Shown one piece after another: positions 10,511 through 21,732 of a stretch of 64,000 nt of DNA. This DNA is from Pseudophaeomoniella oleicola (taxonomy: Eukaryota > Ascomycota > Eurotiomycetes > Phaeomoniellales > Phaeomoniellaceae). The translations under genes and the position numbers were made by a program. The stretch's first letter is position 1, and the number at the start of each line of letters is the position of its first letter. A model generated the notes under the pieces. The model searched no databases. It was not told the origin of the DNA and saw nothing but the letters and a program-made list of their open reading frames with translations. Where the stretch lies: assembly GCA_003868215.1 (NCBI GenBank), contig QWDQ01000048.1, positions 124,001 through 188,000 on the forward strand, in the 5' to 3' direction.

Positions 10511-11194
10511 CTAGCTTGGAGGATTCCCGCTGCCGTCGACAAGGCGATTTGCCTCGCGGCGTTTGTGATGTGGAGGGTTGCCGCTGCCGTCGGGATGGCA
10601 GACCGGGGTTGCGCTGGGGCCGGGGGACACGGTGGTGCTGCTGGTGGTTCTGGGTTGGTCGTCGTCGTCGTGTTGTTCGGTCTCCTTGATGGGGTTGCCG
10701 CTGCCGTCGTGGCGTTTTGCTCGTTTGTCGTTATGCACGGGGCCGTGGATTGGGTTGCCGCTGCCGTCCCCGTCGCAGGTGTCCGTTGAGCTGGGGTTAG
10801 GAGAGGGGACGGCGGTGCTGGTGGTGGATTCGGTGTGCTTGTGTTTGAGTTCGGCCTCCTTCATCGGGTTACCGCTTCCGTCAAAAATCTCCGATCGTTT
10901 GTCGTCGTGAGTGATGGCCATGCCTGGATTGCCGGAGCCATCTCCATTAGGCACTCTGGGTGGTACGGTATCCGTCCCATTGAAGTTTGGAACTGATCCG
11001 ATCTTCCCCCCTGGAGTTGTCACACCTCTCGGGATGTGCGAGGGGACGACATGACCGAGAGGGACAGGGTTAGCATTCGTGGCCAGGGAAAGAATGCAGA
11101 CTGTCCCAAGAAGCTGCAACGAAATGGTCAGTCACCTCTTTCGGCGTGATGGAGACGGATCACAAGAGGAAAGACTCACGAATATGCCACGCAT
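10511..11194 (-). CDS. Small secreted protein with six DGSGNP repeats and Lys-Arg sites
   Basis: Two exons, 11194-11180 (only MRGIF) and 11113-10511, with a 66-base intron (donor GTGAGT, acceptor TTGCAG), give 205 residues. The spliced start forms a signal peptide (MRGIFLLGTVCILSLATNA). The hexapeptide DGSGNP recurs at residues 63, 83, 121, 141, 180 and 198, so spacings alternate 20, 38, 20, 39, 18. This reveals a roughly 58-residue unit repeated two and a half times: DGSGNP, a DKR site, DGSGNP then KE(A/T)E, a Ser/Thr/Pro-rich linker, and a Cys (118 and 177). Dibasic KR occurs at 77-78, 135-136, 138-139 and 189-190, as expected for Kex2 cleavage. The repeat codons differ synonymously between copies. 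I do not recognise the family. It could be a processed peptide precursor, a cell-wall protein, or a metal or sugar binder. No tailoring-enzyme gene such as a UstYa homologue is seen nearby. Confidence 0.82.
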
Positions 11195-13329
11195 GTTGAT
11201 GGGCACGGACCGAAGACAAAAGGTAGAGTGGGAAGTATAGTGTTGTTTAGATGTGCCTGATCCTTAGTCGCTTTATGTGTTTCCGTTTATGGTAGATCTG
11301 ATTTGGATCGACGGGAGTGATGAGCTCTATATATCGAGATCTTATTGTGGTGACTTTGCCTATGACTGCTCAGGCCACGGTGAGACTTTTCGTACCTTGG
11401 ACAGAAATAGATAAGGTATCGGGCTTCTTGTCGTAAATGTATGCTATGACTCCGCGTCAGTAAGGCAGACAGATAGACTGCACGAACAAAAGACAGGCAC
11501 ATAGTTCTAAACATAAGGTCAAGAAGTAAATGGCCCCCAATGCTCGACCCGGGATTCGTCTCGGGGGCTAGACGGGGGGGGATATCTTCATACGATCCGG
11601 CAATTGTAAGAGGCCTAGGCCTGCCGGTGATAATGTCGTGCATAACTACGCCGGAGGAGATGCGTGGTGGCTGAATTTTATATAGTAGGTGCCTATCACC
11701 CGGCTATGCAAACGCGTCGGCCTGAGGTTTCCAATTTGCTTTCTTTGCCAGGAAACTGATGATCGTGGCATCTCATTTGAATTGCCTGTGGACCCGAACT
11801 TGTGACAGAAAGGCTGGCAAAGGAGAGCAGATCGGCAGGGCAGTGACCGTTGTGCTGGACATGAGGTGATTGGTTCGTACCATGAAGATCCGATTGGGGG
11901 CCAAAAGATAAAAAGCCACCGGGGGTCCATAACGAACTAAGAATACGACCAGGGGAAAGTGCTAGCGTGATTGGTGCGTTTGGGGAGTTGTGATTGAAAC
12001 CATAAGGCGAGATGGATAGGAGGATGTGTATGGACTCACTTTTGAAAGGTTGTTGACTCAAGGACTCAAGCTTGTTCTTGCTCAGCTTACTATGGGCAGC
12101 GTAAACTGGATACCGAAGAAAGGCCAGACTGGGTGACGTGAGACTTCTTGGGGAGGATATTTCTGAAATCGAGGTACGACGAGAGAGAAAGCTATAATAT
12201 TTGCACAAGCAAGAAGTGTGCGATGGATGCCTGACGAAGTGTAAGCCCCTTCCTGAGCAGAGAGGGTGGAAGAAGGGGGCGAGATGCATGAACCTTCTAA
12301 TACTTCTCAGTTCATGCGAGGATGATGAGGTGCATCGGTGAGAAGGGGCCTGGACTGGCAACCACCGTTCGAACGGTTTTCCAGCATCGTGGCGTTTTAC
12401 TGTAGGATGTCGGGTGATATTTTATGAACACGGAATGACGATAGCTCGACTACAGCATGTGGTGTACAGAACGATGCTTGCCTAAGGTATAGCGCCTGTC
12501 ACTCGTCTCAAGCCACAAATACATCCCTTAGTATCGCGAGAAGCAATACGTCCGACATACGAATGGAGACCTGTCAATTGAGCGGCTCAAGGGTCGGAAG
12601 TGACGGGTTCTTGGGTCTAGACTTGATTTGTAGATGAAACGGAAATCACTGGGGTACGTGTGTTAAGATCATCGCTCGTTGGCGTTGAGGTAGCTGATAT
12701 AGACACGGATATCGCGACGTCGATCTCCTTTCATCCTCCCCCAACCGACCTACTAGCTGCTGCCTAGAACGGAATTCAGACTGGATACACATCGCATCTA
12801 GCACACCCTTGCAATATCTATCACCCGCCTCACCTTTCCCCCTTGACCAAGGCCGGACGACAGGTCATTGGTATATCCATCATGCCGTCCGTTATCGGTC
12901 TGACAAGGGGTGGTCATGCCATTTCTGCCTTGTTTCCACAGCCACAAACCCCCCCCCAAGAAAACACGTTGGATGATTCTGGAACATAATGGTTCTCGGA
13001 TGGATCGAACGTTTTCGTTTCTAGAGTCTATATCCTTCCCACGCGCTCGACGAAAGCTTGCTCGCCTGCATGAGTGGTCTGGTGGCAGCCAGATATTAGG
13101 ACAAAGAAAAACCAGAAGAGAAGATAGGGTAAGGCCAAACTAGAGCTCCAGCGTCATATTTCGGAAAGAATTCACACGCTTGCACAGCCACTAGGGGGCC
13201 TGTCTACCATGGCTATCTCGAGCTTCAGATGCTCTAAAACGCCGGATGGAATCTAGGCACCAGATCATACGAAAGCCTTCACATGTAAGGATGACTGCGC
13301 CCAGGTCCGGATGCTTGAACCTCATTGTC
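11195..13329. other. Spacer without a supported gene
   Basis: About 2.1 kb. The longest open stretch (minus strand, 12361-11696) lacks an ATG at its start and has low-complexity, unrecognisable content, so I do not call it. A C/G-rich stem-like patch lies near 11525-11580. Nothing else stands out. Confidence 0.45.
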
Positions 13330-14569
13330 TGAACTTCTCCCTGGTGGTGTGAACTGCCTAATGCGAACGAGACGCTACAGATTGCAAAATCCTGGAGTAC
13401 GGAAAAATCATGCAGCATCTTCTCTTTGGGGATATAGCCGGGGATCCGGAGCACCTCCAAGGCCGTATCACCGTCCACGCTATAGTGCTCAGCCTGTTGG
13501 CAGTGGGTGATGGTCGGCCATGCTCCATCTCCACCAGACAAAGACCATTCGGGTGCTACAGCAGGCTGACTTACGTCTTGCTTCTCCAGGCGTGGCTGGC
13601 CTCGATATACCTGACGGATAATATCTGCCATCTGAGGGATTCGGTTAGCCCTCGAGAACTTCATGTCTGGTACATGGTGCGGATACCTCAGAGTAAGTCA
13701 TTGAACCTCCTACTAAGATTAGGCGTTTGCCGTTTGCAAGAGGGGTTAGCAAGGCCTGGATGTGGGCTTTCGCCACGTCGCGAACGTCGATCCATTGGGG
13801 GAAGTCAACGACCATCGACTCTCCTTGCATGACTCTCCAAACGAGCCGAGTGCTCCAGCTCATTCCTTCAGGTATCTTCCGCGGGATCAGATATGCCCCC
13901 CTATAACGACTGGCAGAAGCACAGACAAAAGACCATGCCGGCTTTCGTTCTAGGCCGTCGATGAAAAGTCATATCGCTTTCCCGGCGAGCTTTTTGGATG
14001 CCGCATATGTAACATAGGGTCGAAATATTTCTGGCCACCTTATCAAGTCCAAATCAGCTTCACTGCTTCCTCCCACGTGATTGGATTCCAGTCGTCGGAA
14101 CTGTACTTGTAACCTGGACGGTATCCATAAGCGGAATCGAGGACTGAGACGACCAATCCTGTGATAGTGACTGCTTTCAGTCGAGAAGCCTTGAGACAAG
14201 AAGCCAAGAGAGACTGTGTTCCCTGAACAGCCGGTTGGAGAAGATCTCTTTCGATGTCCTGTGGACTAATGACAAGAGGTGAGGCTATGTGTGCGATGTA
14301 AGTGACATTGTGATTCTTGAGCACGTCATCAAACACTCCAGAAGCCTTGATATCCGGGACGAATATGATCGTCAATTGGCCTGACTCGGCTGCACGTGAG
14401 AAAGAACGACTGGAGGGGACTCGCACCCTTTTCTGACCTGACAGAGGCCACAGCCCTTGGGTGACCTGGATGATCGAGCAAGTTGTTGGGTCATGTGCTG
14501 ACCAACGTGACCGTTCGCACCCGTTACAAGCACATCACCGTCAGATGTGAATGACCATTGGTCCGCCAT
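13330..14569 (-). pseudogene. Decayed Gre2-like NAD(P)-dependent reductase (extended SDR)
   Basis: Reading from the ATG at 14569, MADQWSFTSDGDVLVTGANG shows the nucleotide-binding glycine motif of extended SDRs. Homologous pieces follow in shifting frames: the VPDIKASGVFDDVLKN and VTYIAHIASPLVI segments (about 14390-14270), YVTYAASKKLAGKA with the catalytic YxxxK (about 14020-13972), then FPQWIDVRDVAKAHIQALL (about 13810-13750). The frame is broken at least twice between 14500 and 14420 and once near 14050, and a TGA at 13971-13969 stands where the family has a Trp codon (TGG). Downstream two introns remain cleanly readable, at about 13691-13633 (GTATCC...CAG) and 13576-13497 (GTAAGT...CAG), and join MADIIRQVYRGQPRLEKQD to AEHYSVDGDTALEVL. 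The last intact frame runs on to 13191. Kept introns and readable motifs suggest fairly recent decay. An intact copy elsewhere in the genome cannot be excluded. Confidence 0.75.
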
Positions 14570-15256
14570 ATTCAAGTCAGTCTTTCTACTACAACAGAAA
14601 CTTTCGTCTTCTTGTCTCCTCGTATCACATACATCCTGGCAATGGGCCACGGACGTCAAAATCGCTTTTTTGAGGTCCATGCACAATTTACAGAGATGGG
14701 CCAACGCTCATATGTCCGGTTTGGCCGACGAAAATTCCGGGATTAAGGATAGCAGGACCAGATTTCGACTACAGCTGTTCCTCGTATTGAGACCGAGGTA
14801 CTCTGACATCTTATTCACTATCTCATCGTTGAGCATAGGTTCAATTGGACACCATCGCCAACATGTCACGGTGATATCGGGTTCATCATCATCACATATA
14901 AGTCAGGGATCTTCAGGTTATTGGGCAGGCATGAACGGCAATGTTCTGACCCTTAGGAGTCTTAATAGTCCGAGATCCTGCCAGGATATATAACCCCGCA
15001 GTGCGGAATACATTGGTGTTACCGGCTCGCTGATCCGAGTTGAGATGAAGTAAGGTGTCGAGGCTCATTGGATGGCGTCCACCAGGGGGATGGATTTAAG
15101 GGTAACTCCGTTGGGTAGGGCTAGAACCCCAGACCTCATCCCACTCATAAGAGAATAACAGACATACAAAGAAAATTCCAATGGAAAGTAAATCTTTTGA
15201 AATGGTATCGTGTCTATGTTTGAGCGGCAATAGAAGTATCTTAACATCTTGAAAAA
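14570..15256. other. Spacer between pseudogene and xylulokinase
   Basis: About 690 bases holding the former promoter of the reductase pseudogene and the 3' region of the xylulokinase gene. No gene or notable repeat seen. Confidence 0.5.
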
Positions 15257-17070
15257 TCAGCGCCTTGCAGTCGAGGGAGCATCTCCAATCTCATCAGCAA
15301 CCTCTTTCTTCGGTTCATATCGGTCCAATAGCTCTTTTTCCATTTCTGCGAACGCCTCGAGAACCTCGCCGTACTTCTCAAAGACCCCTTCTTGATACCC
15401 TTCCGCGATCTTCTGGGCGAACTCGTCCTCCTTCCATCTCTTGCCAATGAGATCTTCGAATGTTTCTCCCTCTTTCCTTTCAATTGCCCAGACCGCTTTG
15501 TATGCAGCACCCATAGCGCAGGCGTTTTCCCCAACGTCAAGCTTAAAAACACCTTCACTGCCACCGAGTACTTCTCCAGCAACTTTTGCAATAGCCTTAT
15601 TTCGTGACCCGCCACCTACCAAGTACACTCGGCGTGGCTGGGGAGGAAGACCTTCGATAGGACTATGCACCAAACCTCGAGATCGAAGACGGCAAGACAA
15701 CAACTGTGATTCTACAATAGCACGAGCATCGGACTCGGGAATCTTCCAGCTTTGTTCGCTTTCTTCCAAGTGCTTCGTGCTAGCGTTGTAGATAAAGCGC
15801 CACAGCCCTTCTGGAAGATTGGGCACAATTTCGTGTCGTGGAAAGTATAGACCCAACTTGAAAGAATCGCTACTGCGGGTCTGTCCTGCAGGCGGTGTCT
15901 TGAGAACGGTCTCGTCGAACTTATCCCAGCTTTGGTCGGACGAGCTACCATTGATAGCGTCTCGAACACGTTCACGAGCTAGGCCTCCATTCTTATAGCA
16001 GAGCATAAACATGTATAAGCCGGCTGTCGTAGGCGAATTGAAAAAATGCGTCGCAGGATCAGGCTTGTACTGCGGTGTGGACATAAGGAAGGTCGTTGAA
16101 GTCCCAAGTGAGACCATAGCATCCAGTGGGCGTAGAGGCAGGGCTAGAATTGTAGCCGGATTGTCTCCAGTGAAGGCAATCATCTTGCAGTCCGAAGAAA
16201 AACCATAGCGTTTTATATAGTACGGGCTGATATTGCCGAGATGTATGCCACCATCTTCATAAACAGGCCCCAACTTCTTCTTCAAATCTTCCGGTGAATT
16301 GTTACCAGCCGCGAGTCGAATAGTCTTATCGTTCCACGCGCCCTTCTTGATTTCCCAAAGGTTCATCCCACATACGTCAGATATATCCATGGGTGCAATC
16401 TTCCCCAGCAGCATCGACGCAAGGAAAGAAGAGACAAGGGATATACGGGACGTCCTCTTGTATGCATCCGGATGCTTGCGTTGAAATCTTCGGATCTGGG
16501 ATCCTGTAAAGCGCTTTGTTTCGCCGTCAGCCATCGAAACAATATATGAACGTACGACAAGGTCCTTACGTGGTGCGCCTTGCTGCCTGTTGCTTCCGCA
16601 AGGGCTTCTGCGCTTCCCAACAAGGCATCGAATTCATCACATTCTCTCTGCGTGCTTGCGTCTTGCCAATTGGGACTGTATGGGTGAGAGAATGCGTCCG
16701 ACACCTGCTCTTCCAGAGTCTTGGAGCTATCCAACGAGCCAAGTATACTTTCAGCCTGAGCACCCCAGTATACACTTCCGTGTTGTTGGCCAGCCCCACT
16801 CACTCCCCTGATGCGTTCAAGAGGAGCACCGCTCTTCTTCAGCTGGGCAAGGACCGAATCAAGGGCTTGTAGCCACATGGCTACAGGCGCATATACTTCA
16901 TTCTCGGCTTTGTTGGTCAACACGCCTTTTTCGATCTGGAACCCAGATGAGTCGGCATCGAAGTCGAACTTTGCTACATGGACAACTTTGAGCTCCGATG
17001 TCACAACAAGGCCTTTGAGCTGTTGGGTAGACAAATCAAAGCCTAAATATAGAGGCTCATTTGAAGCCAT
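15257..17070 (-). CDS. XKS1: D-xylulose kinase (FGGY family)
   Basis: Two exons (17070-16570 and 16513-15257) with a 56-base intron give about 585 residues, close to the usual fungal length. The start [20 protein letters not shown] carries the FGGY phosphate-binding loop ([10 protein letters not shown]). Further marks are [32 protein letters not shown] with the catalytic-base Asp region, [21 protein letters not shown], and [16 protein letters not shown] in the second ATPase-fold half. The enzyme phosphorylates D-xylulose to D-xylulose 5-phosphate in the cytosol, the last step feeding pentose sugars into the pentose phosphate pathway. The yeast name XKS1 corresponds to xkiA in Aspergillus. Neighbouring genes are unrelated to pentose use. 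Confidence 0.95.
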
Positions 17071-17784
17071 AGCTAATTCACAGTGCAGCTAGATAGCTCA
17101 AACATAAGTATGCGCTCAGCTAATAAATAACCTCTTATAATGAAATCGAAATCATGTGGTGCAAGAGCAAAAGAACAGAGTGACTACAGCAATGAAATTA
17201 CTAGATGTGTCAATCAGGAGGCGGTACGGATGGGATTGTAGAGACGGTTGTCTCATTATGACCTGCCTCGCTGCGTCTGCGGATAAATCTGCCCCTCCAG
17301 AGCCGCGCTTTTTTGTTGGCGATTCCAATGGAGAAGCGATGAAATCAGCCGTGGGGCTCATTCCTTCGCTCATCATCAGAGCCGCTAGTTTCCCGTCCCA
17401 CATCCCACTCCGGATCGTGCCTGAATCTATTTAACCGATTGTCCAGACCAAAGGACCAAAGGTTGTAGTACGTAGTAGTGCCTCAGAACCTACCTGGAGC
17501 TGCTATCGACTATTACTGGCCATATGAACACGGCTATCCTCGAAAACGTCCCTCTGAAGGGTGACATGCCCAGGGGTGCACTGGTCTGCAGAGTCATCAC
17601 AGAGGCGTTACCCCAAGTATATGGAGATCCGAAATGCAAGTATTGATGGGAGGCGTTGGATAGGTGAATGAGCTGTCTATAAAGTTTTGTCTCCACCATC
17701 GACGATTCTAGACCTGGAAGATCGTAGTTCTGGTGTTTGGAGCGCCTCATCAGTGACGCATCTAACGGGCTCATTGAGCTAGAT
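17071..17784. other. Spacer upstream of xylulokinase
   Basis: About 710 bases between the xylulokinase start and the stop of the metal-transporter gene, both on the minus strand. It contains GTAGTACGTAGTAG at 17466-17479, one of the recurrent window palindromes. No gene seen. Confidence 0.5.
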
Positions 17785-19304
17785 CTATTTTGATTTCTTT
17801 ACAAAGCCATTCGTGGGCTCCGGACTGTGTTCGTGATTGTGATGGTCGTGGTGGTCGTCATGGTCATGGTCGTGCTCATGCTCATTTCCATCTTCCGGCT
17901 CCGGACTGCTTCGCGCGCTGACATCACCTGGAATAAATTCATCCTTGAAATCACTCTCGGCTTTATCGATGGGTGCAAATCGGACCCTGACTCTCCTCAC
18001 TCCTCGAACCTTAGAGCCAACCCGCTCTCGGATTGCATCTTCAACAGCCCGCGTTTGACCAACAGACCATGGCGCGGGAACGGCCAGTTCAATATCCATA
18101 AGATAGTTTTGGCCAGACTTGACACCTTGTATATCCTTGATCTCGATTTGGCTAGCATCAGCTATTCCAAGAAGCCCTTGCCTTTCATCGCCATGAATAG
18201 CCTTGGTTGTAGCCCTCCTGACGGACTTCTTGATATCCGAATCTACAGTGACATCCGCGAGTTCCAACAGAGCAGAGAGTGTATTGCCCCAACCCGCTTT
18301 GATGACCATGGTTGAGATTATCAATCCTCCTACAGGGTCGAGCCACGATGCATCCGTAAAGACATGGGCCCCTCCGATTGTAAGTAGTGCGACTATGCTA
18401 GTTAAACAATCGATCCGATGATGAATCGCGTTTGAGGCGAGCACAGACGATTTTCTTTCTTTGGCGACTTTCATAGCTGAGGTAGAATGATTAGCACAGT
18501 GGATGTAGATCAGATGTAGGACATACTAGCTCGATACAACCACTCCTTAACCACAATGGAACCGGCAGCTAACCACGCAGCGTTCAAATCCGGTAACGCC
18601 GCTCCATGCGAATGACTGTGTCCCAGAAAGCCAAACAAGCCCTCTGAATGTTCATGTGCAGCATGTGCGGCATCGTGAGCGGCATCGGCGATGAATTGTA
18701 CGTACAATGCGTCCAGCGCATTCAAGCCCATACCTATTCCACCAAAAAGGAGCAGACTGCTGACACCCAAAGCACCCAAGCTTTCAATCTTGCCGTAGCC
18801 AGCAGGAAATCGTTCCGTTGGAGGGCGCAACGACCATGAAACTGTCGCGAGGGTCATGATGTCGGAGACCAGGTCACTCAAGGCGTGGATTGCGTCTGCG
18901 ATCAAGGCTTGCGAATGGAACAGCACACCACCAATGCCTTTGCTGATGGCCATGGCCAAGTTGACCAGTAGGCCGATTCGAGTAATCCGCACACCCGCAT
19001 CTTTTGAATTCTTGGATATCAGATAGGTATTATCATGAGCGTGCGAATGTGAGTGCCCGGCGTGGGTTCTGATGTGCGACATGGTGAGAGGGGGACAGGG
19101 GATGCGACACGGAAATACGGTTCGCTGAACAGAACGCAACGCAGGCAATGCTGGACTAGGAGGAGTAAGGGTTCGACTGGAACATTGGGCGACGGTTGTC
19201 AGCCTTGAGACAGACTGTCGCGTGCGGAAAAGAGATTTTGGTGAGATCTTGGAAGTTGAGTATGGCCGCGTTCCAGTGAGACGGCCGACGGACGTCAGCA
19301 ACAT
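17785..19304 (-). CDS. MMT2: Mitochondrial cation diffusion facilitator (MMT1/MMT2 type)
   Basis: Two exons (19304-18527 and 18476-17785) with a 50-base intron (branch GCTAATC) give about 489 residues. The frame is open further upstream but the first ATG is at 19304, and it begins a basic, Ser/Thr-rich leader (MLLTSVGRLTGTRPYSTSK) that looks like a mitochondrial presequence. A His-rich patch (HAGHSHSHAHD) precedes the transmembrane region. CDF marks include HSQALIADAIHALSDLVSDI and, in the second half, VLASNAIHHRIDCLTS with the helix-V metal-site residues. A cytosol-like regulatory domain and a His/Asp tail (HEHDHDHDDHHDHHNHEH) follow. In yeast, Mmt1 and Mmt2 move iron across the inner mitochondrial membrane; the metal here is inferred by similarity. 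The symbol MMT1 would be equally fair. Confidence 0.88.
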
Positions 19305-20063
19305 GGGGTAAGACGCGCAGACGAGAAAGGACACGGTCTCTGGGTAACCGAGTCGAGCATTCGTCGGCTACAAGGAAAAGAAAAGGAGGTTTAACAAGTG
19401 AGTCTATTGTATCCAAATGGCATTAGAAGAAGCAGAATAGAACGATGAAATCTATTACCGGATCCTCAACAAATACTGGATCATGATTAAAGATTAACTT
19501 AACTCCGAGTAAATGCATTGTTCTTGTTGGTATACTCGATATGACCAACCCTCATAGATTTGAAGGACAACAAAGATAGAAGTGAGACTACATGACATGA
19601 TCGATTTACCCATTTCTACAAGTACATTTCATTGATATTGACCTTTTATACACCACGTGAACCGTTTGTATCCATTGTATATTGATATCGGCAATCAAGT
19701 GTCCCTAATATATTCCCCAGTTCTAATTGCTGCGGCGTGGAACACACTTCAACCTTAACCGTTGTCTTCAGGACCCGCGCCAAGCAAACATGCTCGTTGG
19801 AGTTCCTGGAAATGGTGACGAAATCCTCCAAGCTTCTTATTACAGTAATAGTCCGACCATCAATTCACAATTATTCTTGTTCTTGACCTTCATCCACCGC
19901 ATGGCCGTTATCGCCACAGCGCAGTACAGAAATAGGGAGATGAAGGATCACGGGCTTGTAACTGCTACCGTACTTGGACTGGTGTTCCTTTTCCCCAATT
20001 GATCAATCGTGCTGTTCACCGACCTTGCCATCGTTGGGCCTGTCTCGGTTGTTCCAGCATGAG
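19305..20063. promoter_or_regulatory. Divergent promoter, metal transporter and sirtuin
   Basis: About 760 bases between divergent start codons at 19304 and 20064. No gene; the open frames in it lack support. It must hold both promoters, although no specific factor site stands out. Confidence 0.5.
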
Positions 20064-21251
20064 ATGCCAAAGACTTCAATTCGTATACCATATCCGGGTC
20101 CCCTCCCTCCACCCGTTATAATCCCAAGGTCGGCTACTAAATTATCGGTTGCCTCGAAGTATCTGTCCGAGTTCCTTCAACCCACGCCAAAGAACACCAA
20201 GACCCTGCTATTGACAGGGGCTGGCCTGTCAACCTCATCAGGTTTGGCCGATTATCGTGGAGAAGGGGGTACTTATACGTTGAACCCGTCATTTCGTCCA
20301 ATCTACTACCATGAGTTCCTGGAATCGCATCCGTCTCGCCAACGCTACTGGGCTCGCAGCTTTCTGGGATGGTCAACGTTGCAAGGCGCTCGGCCTAATG
20401 CAGCACACAAAGCGATAGCATCACTCGTATCGGCCGGCTATATCTCAGCCATCATAACGCAGAACGTAGATTCATTCCATACTCTGGCGGCCGACGCCAG
20501 TCCATCTACGGCCGTGCCCAGTGACACAACTTCGTCTACAGTTCAGTACAATCAGGTTCCCATTATAGAGCTCCACGGGTATCTGCGCTCATTGGTTTGT
20601 ATGACCTGTCACAAACATCTTTCTCGATCCGAGTTTCAAGATCACCTGTCAAACCTAAATCCGAAGTGGGCTGGGTTCCTTGACGACTTGATTGCATCTG
20701 GAGCTTTGACAACGGAGAATCCAGAAGAACGAAAGAGACTTGGATTGAAAACAAATCCCGACGGTGACGCGCAAATAGCCGGGACCGATTATTCTACCTT
20801 CAAGTATCCGCCCTGCCCGACGTGTCTCGCTCAACCGCCAACGCTCCCAGACGGCAGTCTCGCCAAGATCTTCACTGACGACGACGGTGCTTGGAGGCCT
20901 GGTAGTACAGCGGGGATCATGAAGCCGAACGTCACCATGTTTGGCGAGAATATACACCCAGAAGTCCGAAAGGCGGCAGAGGGCGCGGTCGAGGACACGA
21001 CTGTTGACAGGATTCTGATTGTCGGGAGCAGTCTTGCAACTTACAGTGCTTGGAGGCTCGTTAAAAGAGCTCATGACCGTGGTATGAAGATAGGTGTGAT
21101 CAACCTCGGTGGTGTCCGCAAAGAAGATGGGTTCTACACAGAATCGTTCAAGGAAGGCTTAATTGACACGGGAGTGGATGGCATTCGAGTAAGTGTCAAA
21201 GCAGAAGAGATGTTACCCCAAGTCGTCACATTGCTTGGAGCAGAAGTTTAG
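20064..21251 (+). CDS. Sirtuin, NAD-dependent deacylase (Sir2 family, possibly mitochondrial)
   Basis: Single exon, 395 residues from the ATG at 20064 (MPKTSIRIPYPGPLPPPVII); the frame is open 90 bases further up but without an ATG. The sirtuin fold is clear: TGAGLSTSSGLADYRG (residues 51-66) binds NAD, TQNVDSFH (132-139) forms the ribose site, and H171 in ELHGYL is the catalytic base. Two CxxC pairs (CMTC at 179-182 and CPTC further on) hold zinc. FGENI and IVGSSLATYSAW complete the Rossmann part. Spacing resembles SIRT4-type (class II) enzymes, which tend to be mitochondrial lipoamidases or deacylases; the Arg/Pro-rich N terminus could target mitochondria but is not compelling. Such enzymes consume NAD to remove acyl groups from lysines. 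Confidence 0.9.
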   Translation: MPKTSIRIPYPGPLPPPVIIPRSATKLSVASKYLSEFLQPTPKNTKTLLLTGAGLSTSSGLADYRGEGGTYTLNPSFRPIYYHEFLESHPSRQRYWARSFLGWSTLQGARPNAAHKAIASLVSAGYISAIITQNVDSFHTLAADASPSTAVPSDTTSSTVQYNQVPIIELHGYLRSLVCMTCHKHLSRSEFQDHLSNLNPKWAGFLDDLIASGALTTENPEERKRLGLKTNPDGDAQIAGTDYSTFKYPPCPTCLAQPPTLPDGSLAKIFTDDDGAWRPGSTAGIMKPNVTMFGENIHPEVRKAAEGAVEDTTVDRILIVGSSLATYSAWRLVKRAHDRGMKIGVINLGGVRKEDGFYTESFKEGLIDTGVDGIRVSVKAEEMLPQVVTLLGAEV

Positions 21252-21732
21252 GATGTTTTGACCTCGGAGCGCATTGCATCTTGGACCGGTCCTGCCAACA
21301 ACAGCGGTAAGGAATCATTCGGTTTCTAGGTTAGCATTCAGAGCCCGAAGAAGACGTTTCGATGATAGGAGCCTGCGTGCTCATATCAAACACATATCTG
21401 CCATTGGCTTGCGTACTTTATACGCTAAAATAGAGGATAGAGAAATAATGTGAACTGAGGAGATATCTGCACGGAAAACATTGCCTAATAGGGAGATCGA
21501 AAATGAGAGTTCACAGGTCGTTCTTCGGCAATCACATCGAGGGGCACAATTCTAATTCGAATTGCCAGCGGGGCTACCGGCGTCCCCAACGTCATGGGCA
21601 AGCTCCCACCACCCCGTAGAACTTCAATCAGGTGAATGCGTATAAGTCCTCAATTGTTCCCTTTTTGATATATCCTTTGCTCTCAGTAAGACTTTCTTTC
21701 CGTGTATTTCATCTCTTGAATATCGAATCGAA
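21252..21732. other. Spacer upstream of S-formylglutathione hydrolase
   Basis: About 480 bases. No gene seen. The last 60 bases are pyrimidine-rich, as in a fungal core promoter. Confidence 0.5.

Noticed and set aside
11525-11580. GC-rich stem-like patch that briefly resembled a tRNA T-arm
   Set aside because: No cloverleaf can be drawn: the A box, anticodon stem and matching acceptor ends are missing.
11696-12361. 221-codon open frame on the minus strand
   Set aside because: It opens with TTG rather than ATG, has no recognisable domain, is rich in Ser/His/Pro as expected of chance frames in this composition, and shows no splice partners.
19305-19334. Longer N terminus for the metal transporter
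   Set aside because: It begins with GTG; the ATG at 19304 opens a good mitochondrial presequence.
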